Positions 26,062 through 34,061 of a stretch of DNA of 64,000 bases are shown here, in pieces; within the stretch, counting starts at the first letter, position 1, and each line of letters begins with the position of its first letter. The translations under genes were made by a program, and so were the position numbers. This DNA comes from Streptomyces sulphureus DSM 40104 (GTDB lineage Bacteria > Actinomycetota > Actinomycetes > Streptomycetales > Streptomycetaceae): NCBI RefSeq assembly GCF_000381025.1, contig NZ_KB905820.1, forward strand, positions 288,623 to 352,622. The letters run 5' to 3'. The notes beneath the pieces are model-generated. The model did no database searches and was not told the DNA's origin. It saw only the letters and a list, made by a program, of their open reading frames with translations.

Positions 26062-26089
26062 TGCGGGGCCCGCACCGCCGGGCCCCGCA
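26062..26089. terminator. Bidirectional terminator between convergent genes
   Basis: TGCGGGGCCC, an 8-base loop, then GGGCCCCGCA. It lies between the M23 peptidase stop and the end of the convergent gene at 26097. Confidence 0.8.
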
Positions 26090-26096
26090 CCGCACG

Positions 26097-26561
26097 TCAC
26101 ACGACGGGCGGCTCGCCGGTGCGCGGGCCGAGCACCTCGGCGAGCGCACCGACGACCGCGGCGTGGAGGCGCCCGGTTTCCGTGAGGCAGCACTCGTCGC
26201 CGTCCGGGGGGACGAGCCAGTACGGGCCGCGTGCCCGGATGCGGTCGCGGGGCGGGATCGCCACCCACGTCGCCGTGGAGAGTAGCTGGACCTCCGCCGC
26301 GTAGGAGGTGAACGCCCAATCGGCTGTGGACCCCGGATCGGTGAGCAGGTAGAGCCGGTGGTCGCAGGGGTCCTTGAGTACGGCGCCCGCCGCGGGGCCG
26401 AGCCGTGCGAGCAGCCGTTCGCCGATGCCGAGCCGGACCCGCACCGCGTCCCACCACACCCCGGCCGGTACGAGCTCGGTGCCGGCGCCGGCGGGCGGGA
26501 GCCAAGGGCTGTCGGGGCCGGGAGCGTTGACCCGGCGGGGAAACGGCTGGTCGATCGGCAT
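26097..26561 (-). CDS. Small partner protein of second HTH/TPR regulator
   Basis: A 154-residue soluble protein. Visible: 'GVWWDAVRVRLGIGERLLARLG', 'GAVLKDPCDHRLYLLTDPGSTADW', 'ATWVAIPPRDR' and 'GPYWLVPPDGDECC' (in parts). The same order of motifs, a W/AV-[RD] strand, a [HY]-x-L/FL-x-x-P-G-x-x-x-x-W turn and WLVPP, is seen in the partner protein at 13214-13654, so I place both in one unnamed family. ATG 26561 preferred; longer starts add low-complexity sequence. The HTH/TPR regulator (26655-27899) lies just upstream on the same strand, 93 bases away, and likely forms an operon with it. Function unknown. Confidence 0.7.
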   Translation of the reverse strand: MPIDQPFPRRVNAPGPDSPWLPPAGAGTELVPAGVWWDAVRVRLGIGERLLARLGPAAGAVLKDPCDHRLYLLTDPGSTADWAFTSYAAEVQLLSTATWVAIPPRDRIRARGPYWLVPPDGDECCLTETGRLHAAVVGALAEVLGPRTGEPPVV

Positions 26562-26654
26562 GCGGCCAGCCTGCCCGGCCGATGTGCCACTAAGTGTCAC
26601 TCGTTGGTGACGCTCGGTCGCACGCCCCCGGATGCGCCCCGCGCGCATGCCGGT

Positions 26655-27899
26655 TCACATCCCGATCCAGGCTGCCATGTGACCGAGGGTCCCCGGGGTG
26701 CGGCGCCGCTGCTGGAGCAGGCCCTTGAGCGTCTCGCGCGCGCCCGGGTGGTAGCGCGTCTGCTGCGGGGCCATGCGTCGCGCCGTGATCAGCGAATCGA
26801 GGGCGGCTTCCGTGCGGCCCGTCTCCATCTCGCAGCGTGCCCGGTCGATGTGCACGTGCGCACGCCTCGACATCGCCCAGCCGTGCGGGAGTTGCAGCCG
26901 GGAGGCCGCCTGGAGCGCCTTTCCGTACCTGTTCATCTCGACGTGCGCGGAGAGCTCGTGCGCGGCGACGTTGGCGGGGCCGAAGGAGAGCCAGTGCACC
27001 CACCCGGCCTCGCCCGTGTGCTGCGCGCACGTGCGGGCCTCGGCGAGGCGGGCCCGTACGGTGTCCGCGTCCCGGGCGCGTGCCGCGATGATCGCGGCGC
27101 CGAGGTGCAACTGGCCCTGCACGGCGCGCAGTTCGCACGCCGCGGCGCCCGACTCGTGCTCGGCGCCTTCCAGCAGGAGGTGGCCCTTGCCGATGAGCCG
27201 GAGGCCGACCCCGTGCTCGCCCTCCCTGAAGTAGGCGAGCGCCCGCATGTACTGGCGCACGGCGGCGAGCAACGGGTCGCCCGCGCGCTCGGCCGCCCAG
27301 GCCATGCGGTCGAGGGCGATCGTGGAGAGGTCGTGGAAGCCGAGCTTCGTGGCGAGGTCGTACGCCGTGCGGTAGCAGGAGCCGAGGGTCTGCCAGACGT
27401 GCGTCCCCGGTGCGCGGTGCGCGGCGGCCGTCACCTCGGTGACGAGCGGCGGGAGCGCCCGCGCCGCCGTGTTGAGCTGGGTGGCGCGGACCAGGCGGCA
27501 CAAGTCGTCCGCGTCGTGGGCGAGTTCGGCGACGGGGCGGACCTCGTACGCGGCGGACGGCTCGAGGTCGTAGAGGTCGAGGCACTCGCGGATCGGGCGG
27601 ATCAGTTCCGCGAGGCGGTCCTGGCGCAGCTCCGCGAGGTACGGCTGCCCCGTGAGCGTGGTGACGTCGATGCGGAGCGCGTGCGCCACCGCCGCGACGA
27701 GGTCCGGGGACGCGTTCTTGTGCCCCTCCTCGACCTGCCGCAGCATGCTGTAGGAGTACGGGATGCGCTGCGCGAGTCCCCGCTGGGTCAGCCCCGCCAG
27801 CTTCCGCTGCTCGGCGATGCGCGTCCCCGTGCGCTCCTCCTGAAGTCCCGCCAATGCGGCCTCCGTTCGTCTCCCGGTCCGCGCGGTGCGCCCTGTCAC
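26655..27899 (-). CDS. XRE-type HTH regulator with TPR-like domain
   Basis: A 414-residue regulator. The N-terminal XRE helix-turn-helix is clear ('RKLAGLTQRGLAQRIPYSYSMLRQVEEGHKNASPDLVAAVAHAL' in pieces, about 30-80); the rest is an array of TPR-like helices with no enzymatic motif ('DLATKLGFHDLSTIALDRMAWAAERAGD', 'AEARTCAQHTGEAGWVHWLSFGPANVAAHELS' in pieces). This is a very common streptomycete plan; the ligands are unknown. Divergent from a flavoprotein gene 121 bases away and co-directional with a small partner gene, it resembles a regulator-flavoprotein module seen widely in Streptomyces. Confidence 0.85.
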   Translation of the reverse strand: MTGRTARTGRRTEAALAGLQEERTGTRIAEQRKLAGLTQRGLAQRIPYSYSMLRQVEEGHKNASPDLVAAVAHALRIDVTTLTGQPYLAELRQDRLAELIRPIRECLDLYDLEPSAAYEVRPVAELAHDADDLCRLVRATQLNTAARALPPLVTEVTAAAHRAPGTHVWQTLGSCYRTAYDLATKLGFHDLSTIALDRMAWAAERAGDPLLAAVRQYMRALAYFREGEHGVGLRLIGKGHLLLEGAEHESGAAACELRAVQGQLHLGAAIIAARARDADTVRARLAEARTCAQHTGEAGWVHWLSFGPANVAAHELSAHVEMNRYGKALQAASRLQLPHGWAMSRRAHVHIDRARCEMETGRTEAALDSLITARRMAPQQTRYHPGARETLKGLLQQRRRTPGTLGHMAAWIGM

Positions 27900-28020
27900 G
27901 CACCGCCGTCGGCGCTCGGCCAGGGCTGGCTACCCTGCGGCCCCCACGATGAACGCTGCGCGCGCTCACCCGCTCTCGTACCACCGTTTCGGGTGGCGTC
28001 TCCCGTGATGGGATTCCCTT

Positions 28021-28521
28021 ATGGCCTCGCATGTGCTCTACTTCCTCGCTTCAGCCGCGCCCCCCGTCCTCCACGTCGAAGAGGGCATCCGCCGTGCCCA
28101 GCACCGCGGTTGGACGGTCTGCCTGGGGCTCACCCCCACCGCGGCGAGCTGGCTCGACGACCGCTTGGCACCGCTCGCGCAGCTCACAGGCAACCCCGTA
28201 CGCGTCAGCTATCCGCGCCCCGGCGACGCCGACGTGTGGGACCCGGCCGACGCGACGCTGCTCGCTCCCGCGACGTTCAACACCGTCAACCACTGGGCGC
28301 AGGGGTTGACTTCGACGCTGGTGGTCGGCCTCGCCGCCGAGGCGATCGGCAGCGGCTCACCCCTGTCCACCATCACCTGCGTCAACCGTCCGCTCTCGCG
28401 GCACCCGCAGTTCGCACGCTCGGTGGGCGCGCTGCGCGGCGCGGGCGTCACCGTCGTCGAAGGGCTCCGCGTCGAGGGCGGGTTTCCGTGGGAGTCCGGG
28501 CTCGACGGGCTCGCCGGGTAG
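28021..28521 (+). CDS. Flavoprotein of the phosphopantothenoylcysteine decarboxylase-like family
   Basis: A 166-residue protein of the flavoprotein (HFCD) fold. 'HVLYFLASAAPPVLHVEEGIRRAQHRGWTV' (in parts) is the first Rossmann unit; 'ATLLAPATFNTVNHWAQGL' is the hallmark FMN-binding stretch of this family. No PPC-synthase half follows, so it is not the coenzyme A enzyme CoaBC, and lacks a recognisable active-site His. Such small forms are usually next to XRE/TPR regulators as here (divergent, 121 bases). Role unknown; perhaps a flavin-dependent decarboxylase or a redox sensor for the neighbouring regulator. Ribosome site weak. Confidence 0.8.
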   Translation: MASHVLYFLASAAPPVLHVEEGIRRAQHRGWTVCLGLTPTAASWLDDRLAPLAQLTGNPVRVSYPRPGDADVWDPADATLLAPATFNTVNHWAQGLTSTLVVGLAAEAIGSGSPLSTITCVNRPLSRHPQFARSVGALRGAGVTVVEGLRVEGGFPWESGLDGLAG

Positions 28522-28948
28522 CCCGGTCCGCGAGCGGCCCATCGGTGTGGGTGGGAAGGGGCGCTGCGGAGCCGGGCACGCTCCGTCGGCTCTCGAACGG
28601 TCCTTTTCGCGCCGAGGAGTTGGTGAGCAAGAGCAGGTGGTCGACGGAGCAGGCGTTGTCGCGCTCGGCGCCGTCGAGGCGGGTGCTGGTGTACGGCGGG
28701 GATGGTCCCGTCGCAGGCGGAGTACCAGGCGGCGCACGAGGTGTCGCCCGGTGTCTCGCCGCCCGGCGTGATGCCGTCGAGCGGGGGAGCCCGGCACCCT
28801 CTCTCGGCAGGACGTCGCCGGGCGCGGAGCGCTCCGGCACGGACGGGACGGGCGGCTCACGTCTCCCGACCTCCGGCGGTTTCCCTCCTTCGGATGCAAT
28901 GCGGTGCAGCCGCGTTGTGCGGCGGCTCCGCCGGAGAGAACGGCGACC
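28522..28948. other. Intergenic region with gene debris
   Basis: Between the flavoprotein and the acyl-CoA ligase no intact gene is present. The minus strand carries a short frameshifted remnant of a secreted lipase (28611-28781). The rest shows nothing I can name. Confidence 0.55.
28611..28781 (-). pseudogene. Remnant of a secreted lipase C terminus, frameshifted
   Basis: Read on the minus strand, one frame gives 'GGETPGDTSCAAWYSACDG', matching the 'GDETPG...WWSACDE' segment of streptomycete secreted alpha/beta lipases, where the D is the catalytic acid region. Near 28705 the homology passes to another frame: 'YTSTRLDGAERDNACSVDH' then 'LLLLTNSS', like the family's 'SVPLSGATNTETACLQHSDL' segment. 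So there is at least one frameshift, and no N-terminal half. It is a decayed fragment, not a functional gene. The match is from memory of the family, and a search would settle it. Confidence 0.5.
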
Positions 28949-30448
28949 ATGAGCTATGTCGAGGAGTTGCTCCGCGACGCGTTCGGCCGCTGGGCCGGGC
29001 GCGAGGCCGTCGTGTACGGCGGTGGCCGTCTCACCTACGGCGAACTCGGCCGTCACATCGCCGTGTTGGCGGCGGCGCTCGCCCACGGGACCGGGGCCGT
29101 GGGCGTCCTGGCCCGCAACCGTCCCGAGGCCCTCGTCGTCCACCTCGCCTGCCACCTGGCGGGGCGCCCCGTCGCGCACGTCGCCCGCGACGCGTCGCGT
29201 CCCGTCCAGCGCACCTTCCTCCGCGACGCGTCGGCCTCGGAGCTCTGCCACGACCCGAACGAGGCACCGACCGCCCGCTCCCTCGCGGCCGAGGTCCCAG
29301 GACTGACTCCCCGCCCGCTGGCGCTCGTGCCCCCGCCACCCGGCGTCGACCCGCCGGCCGCGCCCCCGCCCGCCCCCGCGAGCCGGGTGCGCACCCTGCT
29401 GTGCACCGGCGGAACGACGGGCGTGCCCAAGGGTGTTGCTCACACGCACGCGCTCTTCGCGCAGCCGGTGCCGGAGCCCGGCGCGCTCGCGACGCCGGGG
29501 GAGCGCTGCCTCGTCTTCACCGACATGTCCCACCTGAGCTGGTACTTCGCCATGCCGACGCTCACGGCGGGCGGAACCCTGGTACTCCACGAGGGGTTCG
29601 ACGCCGGCGCCTTCCTGCGCCTGGTCCCCGGCGAGCGCATCACGCGCGTCGTGCTCTCCCCGCCGCAGCTCGCCAAGGTGCTCGACCACCCGGAGTGCGC
29701 CGGCGCGGACCTGTCGGGCCTCCGCCTGCTGGCGTACGGCGCCGCGCCCTCGACCCCGCACCGGCTGCATCAGGCCACGGAGCGGTTCGGCCCCGTGCTC
29801 CAGCAGGTGTACGGCCTCACGGAGACGGGCGTCGTCAGCGTGCTCACGCCCGAGGACCACCTGTACGGGGACGCCGCAGTCCGCGCGTCGGTCGGACGCC
29901 CGGTGCCCGGCGTCTCGATCGAGGTCAGGGACGCGGAGGGCGCCCCGCTGCCGGACGGCGAGAGCGGAGAGGTGTGGGTGCGCGGCCCGGCGCTCATGGC
30001 CGGCTACCTCGGCCCCGAGCACGCCAACGAGCAGGCGGTGCACGACGGTTGGCTGCGCACGGGCGACCTCGGACGCCTCGGCGGGGACGGTTACCTGACG
30101 CTCGAGGGCCGCTGCAAGGAGCTGCTCATCCACCACGCCACCGGCACGCACGTCTACCCGCGGCTGATCGAGGAGGCGCTCCTCGGCCACCCGGCCGTCC
30201 GCGAGGCGGCGGTCTGGGCCGTCCCCGACGAGCGGCACGGCGGCGACCACGTCCACGCCGCGGTCACCCTCACCGAGGACGCTCCGGGCGCACACGCGCT
30301 CAGAGCCCACGTCGCAACCGTCCTCCACCAGGACCACATGGTCCCCGAGCACGTCGAGGTCCTCACCGACATGCCGCTGACCCGCGCCGGAAAGATCGAC
30401 AAGCCGGCCCTCGCGGGGAGGCGGGGACGCGGGAGCGAGGGCCGGTAG
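28949..30448 (+). CDS. AMP-dependent synthetase/ligase (acyl-CoA ligase family)
   Basis: A 499-residue adenylate-forming enzyme. Core motifs: P-loop 'LLCTGGTTGVPKGVAHTH' (A3-like), 'YGLTETGVVSV' (A5), 'GWLRTGDLGRLGGDGYL' (A7/A8), 'GRCKELLIHHATGTHVYPRLIEE' and 'LTRAGKIDKPAL' carrying the A10 lysine. The size and single-domain plan fit fatty-acyl or aryl-CoA ligases (CaiC/FadD-like) rather than an NRPS module. The specific acid cannot be read. ATG 28949 with ggagag upstream. It stands alone: the following gene is a secreted ricin-type protein and the previous flavoprotein is unrelated. It may serve secondary metabolism or lipid scavenging. Confidence 0.88.
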   Translation: MSYVEELLRDAFGRWAGREAVVYGGGRLTYGELGRHIAVLAAALAHGTGAVGVLARNRPEALVVHLACHLAGRPVAHVARDASRPVQRTFLRDASASELCHDPNEAPTARSLAAEVPGLTPRPLALVPPPPGVDPPAAPPPAPASRVRTLLCTGGTTGVPKGVAHTHALFAQPVPEPGALATPGERCLVFTDMSHLSWYFAMPTLTAGGTLVLHEGFDAGAFLRLVPGERITRVVLSPPQLAKVLDHPECAGADLSGLRLLAYGAAPSTPHRLHQATERFGPVLQQVYGLTETGVVSVLTPEDHLYGDAAVRASVGRPVPGVSIEVRDAEGAPLPDGESGEVWVRGPALMAGYLGPEHANEQAVHDGWLRTGDLGRLGGDGYLTLEGRCKELLIHHATGTHVYPRLIEEALLGHPAVREAAVWAVPDERHGGDHVHAAVTLTEDAPGAHALRAHVATVLHQDHMVPEHVEVLTDMPLTRAGKIDKPALAGRRGRGSEGR

Positions 30449-30649
30449 GCCAACCCACGTACGGGTGGGACAGGGCTCCGGGTCGGCCAGGAGGACACCG
30501 ACCGACCGTGCCGGACGGGAGTTTGACCATGTCCGTCGTGCGGATGAACCCGACGTATCCGCCCACGGCCCACCGCTCCCGCCGATCATCATTCAGGCGT
30601 CAAGCTCCGCATTCCGCGGAGCCCGCTCAGGAGGGAAACGCACATCGTC

Positions 30650-31219
30650 ATGCCCCGACACCACCGCCTGCTCGCCGTCTCCGTTGCCGCCGTCGCCCTG
30701 ACCGGCGTGCTGGGAGCCACGCACGCCTCGGCCGACCCCGCCGACCGCGACGTGATCAACAAGACGAGCGGCAGCCGACTGGCGACCTACGGCGACAGCA
30801 AGGCCGAAGGCGCCACCGTGATCAGCCTCCGCGACCCGGCGTGGAAGTACAGCTCCGAAGCCTGGCGCGCCGAAGGCCCCGGGCCCGGCCCCGGGTCGGC
30901 GACCTCAACCCGGGTACTGCGCAACGCCGCCGCCGACAAGTGCCTCCAGCCGGCCACCGCAGACCCGCAGCGGGGCACCCAGCTCGTCATCAAGACGTGC
31001 GACGGGTCCGACCTCCAGAAGTGGGTCCTCCACGCATCCAATTCCGGCGGACGGAACTCGGGTTGGTGGATGTGGACCCCGAAGACCGACCCCGACCTCG
31101 CCATGACGCTCAACCGCTACAACGACGGCTCGTGGGAGAGCCTCCACCTCGACACCGCCTACCCGAGCGACGACCGGCTGTGGCGCATCGCGCCCAACGA
31201 CCAGCCCTGGAACATCTGA
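30650..31219 (+). CDS. Secreted ricin-B-lectin-like protein
   Basis: A 189-residue exported protein: signal peptide 'LLAVSVAAVALTGVLGATHASADP', then a beta-trefoil-type region ('VINKTSGSRLATYGD', 'RVLRNAAADKCLQPATADPQRGTQLVIKTC', 'SDLQKWVLH', 'DDRLWRIAPNDQPWNI' in pieces). 'KCLQP...GT...C...QKW' is the classic ricin-lectin repeat signature, a carbohydrate-binding fold, but here with no catalytic domain. It may bind a polysaccharide or act outside the cell as a structural or immunity protein. ATG 30650 with aggaggg about 14 bases upstream. A strong hairpin terminator follows. Confidence 0.8.
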   Translation: MPRHHRLLAVSVAAVALTGVLGATHASADPADRDVINKTSGSRLATYGDSKAEGATVISLRDPAWKYSSEAWRAEGPGPGPGSATSTRVLRNAAADKCLQPATADPQRGTQLVIKTCDGSDLQKWVLHASNSGGRNSGWWMWTPKTDPDLAMTLNRYNDGSWESLHLDTAYPSDDRLWRIAPNDQPWNI

Positions 31220-31229
31220 CCCACCCGAC

Positions 31230-31256
31230 GGCCGCCCCGCTTCGCGCGGGGCGGCC
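31230..31256 (+). terminator. Terminator after ricin-like gene
   Basis: GGCCGCCCCGC, 5-base loop TTCGC, then GCGGGGCGGCC: a perfect 11-base stem, 11 bases after the stop codon. Confidence 0.85.
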
Positions 31257-31328
31257 CCGGTTTGCGTACGCCTCACCGTGGAACCCGCCCCCTCCGACCC
31301 GACGCCCAACATCTGGGGAGGGAGCACC

Positions 31329-33134
31329 ATGGCTGAGCAGGTAGCCGACTACGTCCTCGGGCGCCTCAGCGCCTGGGGGGTCCAGCGCGTGTACGGATAT
31401 CCGGGCGACGGCATCAACGGCATGCTCGGCGCCTTCGACCGGGCAGCGGGGCGACCGGAGTTCATCCAGACGCGTCACGAGGAGATGGCCGCCTTCATGG
31501 CGTGCGGCCACGCCAAGTTCACCGGCGAGGTGGGTGTCTGCACCGCCACCTCGGGCCCCGGCGCCATCCACCTGCTCAACGGGCTCTACGACGCGAAGCT
31601 CGACCACCAGCCGGTCGTCGCCGTCGTGGGTCAGCAGAAGCGCATCGCGCAGGGCACCCACTTCCAGCAGGAGGTGGCACTCGAGCAACTCTTCGCCGAC
31701 GTCAGCGAGTTCTGCCAGGTCTGCATGGACCCGGGCCAGGTGCGGCACGTCATCGACCGCGCTTTCAAGACGGCGCTCACCACGCGCGGCGTCGCGACCA
31801 TCATCCTGCCCGAGGACATCCAGGAGGCCGATGCCGAGCCGTCGCCGCCGAGGGAGCACGGCGCCGTCTTCTCCAGCGTCGGCTGGAGCCGGCCGCGGGT
31901 GCTGCCCAACCGCGAGGAGCTGCACAAGGCGGCCGGGATTCTCAACGAGGGCAGCAAGGTCGCCCTCCTCGTCGGCCAGGGCGCGGCCGACGCCGAGGGG
32001 GAGGTGCTGGAGGCCGCCGACCTCCTCGGCGCCGGCATCGCCAAGGCGCTCCTCGGCCGTGACGTGGTGCCTGACGAACTGCCGTACGTCACGGGCCCGA
32101 TAGGGCTGCTGGGCAGCAAGGCCAGCGACGAGATGATCAACGAGTGCGACACCCTCCTCATGATCGGCAGCAGCTTCCCGTACGGCGAATGGCTGCCGGA
32201 CGAGGGCAGTTGCCGCGGCGTCGAGATCGACATCGACGGACGCATGATCGGCATCAGGTACCCGATGGAGGCCCACCTCGTCGGCGACTCCAAGGAGACG
32301 CTCCGCGAACTCATCCCGCTCCTGGAGCGCAAGGAGGACCGCTCCTGGCGCGAGAAGATCGAGAAGGACGTCGACTCCTGGAACGCGGTTCTGCGCAAGC
32401 GCGCCTCGCAGACCTTCGAGGGCCGCATCAACCCGCAGGCGGTCGTGCACGAGGTCTCGCCGCTGCTGCCGGACGGCGCCCTGCTCACCGCCGACTCCGG
32501 TTCGGCAACCAACTGGTGGGCCCGCCACCTGAAGCTGCGCAAGGGGATGCACGCCACGCTCTCCGGCACCCTCGCGACGATGGGCCCCGGCGTTCCCTAC
32601 GCCATCGCCGCACGGTTCGCCTACCCGGACCGGCCGGTGATCGCCTTCGTCGGCGACGGAGCGTTCCAGATGAACGGCATGAACGAGATGCTGACGGTGA
32701 AGCGGTACGCCGACCGGCTCGCCTCGTCCGCGCCGCTGGTCTTCTGCGTCTTCAACAACCAGGACCTCAACCAGGTGACCTGGGAGCAGCGCGCGATGGG
32801 CGGCGACCCGAAGTACCCGGGCTCGCAGGACCTCCCCGACTTCCCCTACGCCCGCTACGCCGAACTCGCCGGCCTGCGGGGCATCCGCTGCGACGACCCC
32901 GCGCAGGTCACCGGCGCCTGGCAGGAGGCGCTCGCCGGCGGGCAGCCCACGGTGCTGGAGTTCGTCGTCGACAGCGAGATCGCACCGATCCCTCCGCACG
33001 TGACGAAGGACCAGGCGACCAAGACGGTCAAGGCGGGCGTGCAGGACCCGCAGCGCACCGGCATCGCGGCCCGCGGCTTCCGCCAGAAGCTCACCGAGAT
33101 GTACGAGAACCTCCCCGGCCGCAAGAGCGACTGA
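31329..33134 (+). CDS. Thiamine-diphosphate enzyme, pyruvate oxidase/dehydrogenase (PoxB) type
   Basis: A 601-residue ThDP enzyme. PYR-domain start 'VLGRLSAWGVQRVYGYPGDGINGML' with catalytic Glu51 in 'TRHEEM'; the central domain 'SKVALLVGQGAADAEGE'; and the cofactor domain with 'GDGAFQMNGMNE' and the closing 'VFNN' of the ThDP/metal motif. The order and the closing C-terminal helix match pyruvate oxidase or pyruvate:quinone dehydrogenase, which turns pyruvate into acetate or acetyl phosphate at the membrane. The C-terminal tail with 'TEMYENLPGRK' could be a membrane switch. It is also near acetolactate synthase and oxalyl decarboxylase in sequence type, so the substrate is a guess. ATG 31329 with ggggaggg upstream. 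Confidence 0.85.
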   Translation: MAEQVADYVLGRLSAWGVQRVYGYPGDGINGMLGAFDRAAGRPEFIQTRHEEMAAFMACGHAKFTGEVGVCTATSGPGAIHLLNGLYDAKLDHQPVVAVVGQQKRIAQGTHFQQEVALEQLFADVSEFCQVCMDPGQVRHVIDRAFKTALTTRGVATIILPEDIQEADAEPSPPREHGAVFSSVGWSRPRVLPNREELHKAAGILNEGSKVALLVGQGAADAEGEVLEAADLLGAGIAKALLGRDVVPDELPYVTGPIGLLGSKASDEMINECDTLLMIGSSFPYGEWLPDEGSCRGVEIDIDGRMIGIRYPMEAHLVGDSKETLRELIPLLERKEDRSWREKIEKDVDSWNAVLRKRASQTFEGRINPQAVVHEVSPLLPDGALLTADSGSATNWWARHLKLRKGMHATLSGTLATMGPGVPYAIAARFAYPDRPVIAFVGDGAFQMNGMNEMLTVKRYADRLASSAPLVFCVFNNQDLNQVTWEQRAMGGDPKYPGSQDLPDFPYARYAELAGLRGIRCDDPAQVTGAWQEALAGGQPTVLEFVVDSEIAPIPPHVTKDQATKTVKAGVQDPQRTGIAARGFRQKLTEMYENLPGRKSD

Positions 33135-33148
33135 CGGCTGCGCAGGAC

Positions 33149-33178
33149 GGACCGGTGCCCGGCGGCGGGCGCCGGTCC
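33149..33178 (+). terminator. Terminator after ThDP enzyme gene
   Basis: GGACCGGTGCCCG, loop GCGG, then CGGGCGCCGGTCC: a 13-base stem with one U-G pair, 15 bases beyond the stop, before the convergent TetR gene. Confidence 0.75.
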
Positions 33179-33250
33179 GTCGTACGAACGGCCCCTGTGA
33201 TTCCGGGAGTCGGACGTCGACCGGCTTCCCCGCTCGCTGGTTGACGCCCC

Positions 33251-33892
33251 TCAGGCGTCCTCTGCCGCCAGGGACGGCACGTCCGAGGGCCGGCTGACGG
33301 GAGCGGTCAGCATCCCCGTGATGGCGTCGGCGAGGAAGTCGCCCGCCGCCTGCCACTTCGGCTCCTCGCCGTCGCGCTCCGCGCGCTCCTCCATCTCCGC
33401 GCACGCCGACGTGATGACGTGGGACATCAGCGCGGCCCTGCCGCGGACGACGGCCTTCGGCAGGTCGAGCCGCGAGACCGCCGAGCGGATGATGAGCGCC
33501 GCCGTGGGCGCCGCGTCCTCCAGACCGTGCCACAGCGGCGCGGTGACGGGGTCGTGGAGCGCCTGGCTGACGAACCGCGCCCGCCAGGTCGGCGGCGGCA
33601 GCTCGGCGAGGGCGTCCGTGACGGGCACGACGAGGCAGCGCACGTCGTCGAGGAGCGAGTCCGAGCGCGCGAACATGGCGCGGCGCGGTTCCTCCATGGC
33701 CGCCAGGTGGCGGGTGAGCAGTGCGCGGAGCAGTCCCTCGCGTCCGCCGAAGTAGTAGCCGACGGCCGAGTGGTTGGTGTTCCCCGCGGCTTCGGCCACC
33801 TTGCGGTCCGAGACGTGCGAGATGCCCGACTCGACGAAGAGCCGTTCGGCGGTGTCGAGCAGCGCCGTGCGCGCCGCGTCTGATCTGGCCAT
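33251..33892 (-). CDS. TetR-family repressor of the adjacent membrane protein
   Basis: A 213-residue TetR regulator. N-terminal HTH: 'TALLDTAERLFVESGISHVSDRKVAEAAGNTNHSAVGYYFGGREGLLRALL' in pieces, with the 'YYFGGREGLL' helix typical. The C-terminal part is the variable ligand domain. Start ATG 33892; a longer start at 33949 adds a tail. The intergenic gap to the divergent membrane-protein gene holds two copies of an 18-base GTAAGTC-n4-GACTTAC palindrome, the likely operators. So it probably represses that transporter-like gene and itself; the inducer would be a compound the membrane protein acts on. Confidence 0.87.
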   Translation of the reverse strand: MARSDAARTALLDTAERLFVESGISHVSDRKVAEAAGNTNHSAVGYYFGGREGLLRALLTRHLAAMEEPRRAMFARSDSLLDDVRCLVVPVTDALAELPPPTWRARFVSQALHDPVTAPLWHGLEDAAPTAALIIRSAVSRLDLPKAVVRGRAALMSHVITSACAEMEERAERDGEEPKWQAAGDFLADAITGMLTAPVSRPSDVPSLAAEDA

Positions 33893-33953
33893 CGGGGTCG
33901 TCGTCTCCTGCGTGTGGCGAGCCGAGGCGCCAACGTAACCCACGACCACAGTT

Positions 33954-33971
33954 GTAAGCCACGTGACTTAT
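33954..33971. promoter_or_regulatory. TetR operator, copy 1 (degenerate)
   Basis: GTAAGCC-ACGT-GACTTAT matches copy 2 except at two arm positions. Its centre is 30 bases from copy 2, about three helical turns. Confidence 0.7.
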
Positions 33972-33983
33972 ATTGGGGTGCGG

Positions 33984-34001
33984 GTAAGTCGAGTGACTTA
34001 C
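33984..34001. promoter_or_regulatory. TetR operator, copy 2 (perfect)
   Basis: GTAAGTC-GAGT-GACTTAC, perfect 7-base arms and a 4-base spacer. It lies 60 bases before the preferred start of the duplicated membrane protein and 92 bases upstream of the TetR start. Confidence 0.8.
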
Positions 34002-34061
34002 ATGCCGCAGTCGGCTCCCACGTCCGGAGCCCGACCACCCCCCAGCAAGGAGCCAGATTCC

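Noticed and set aside
28702..31344. Long plus-strand frame over the acyl-CoA ligase and ricin-like genes
   Set aside because: Arg/Pro-rich shadow of the ligase in another frame, with no recognisable motif.
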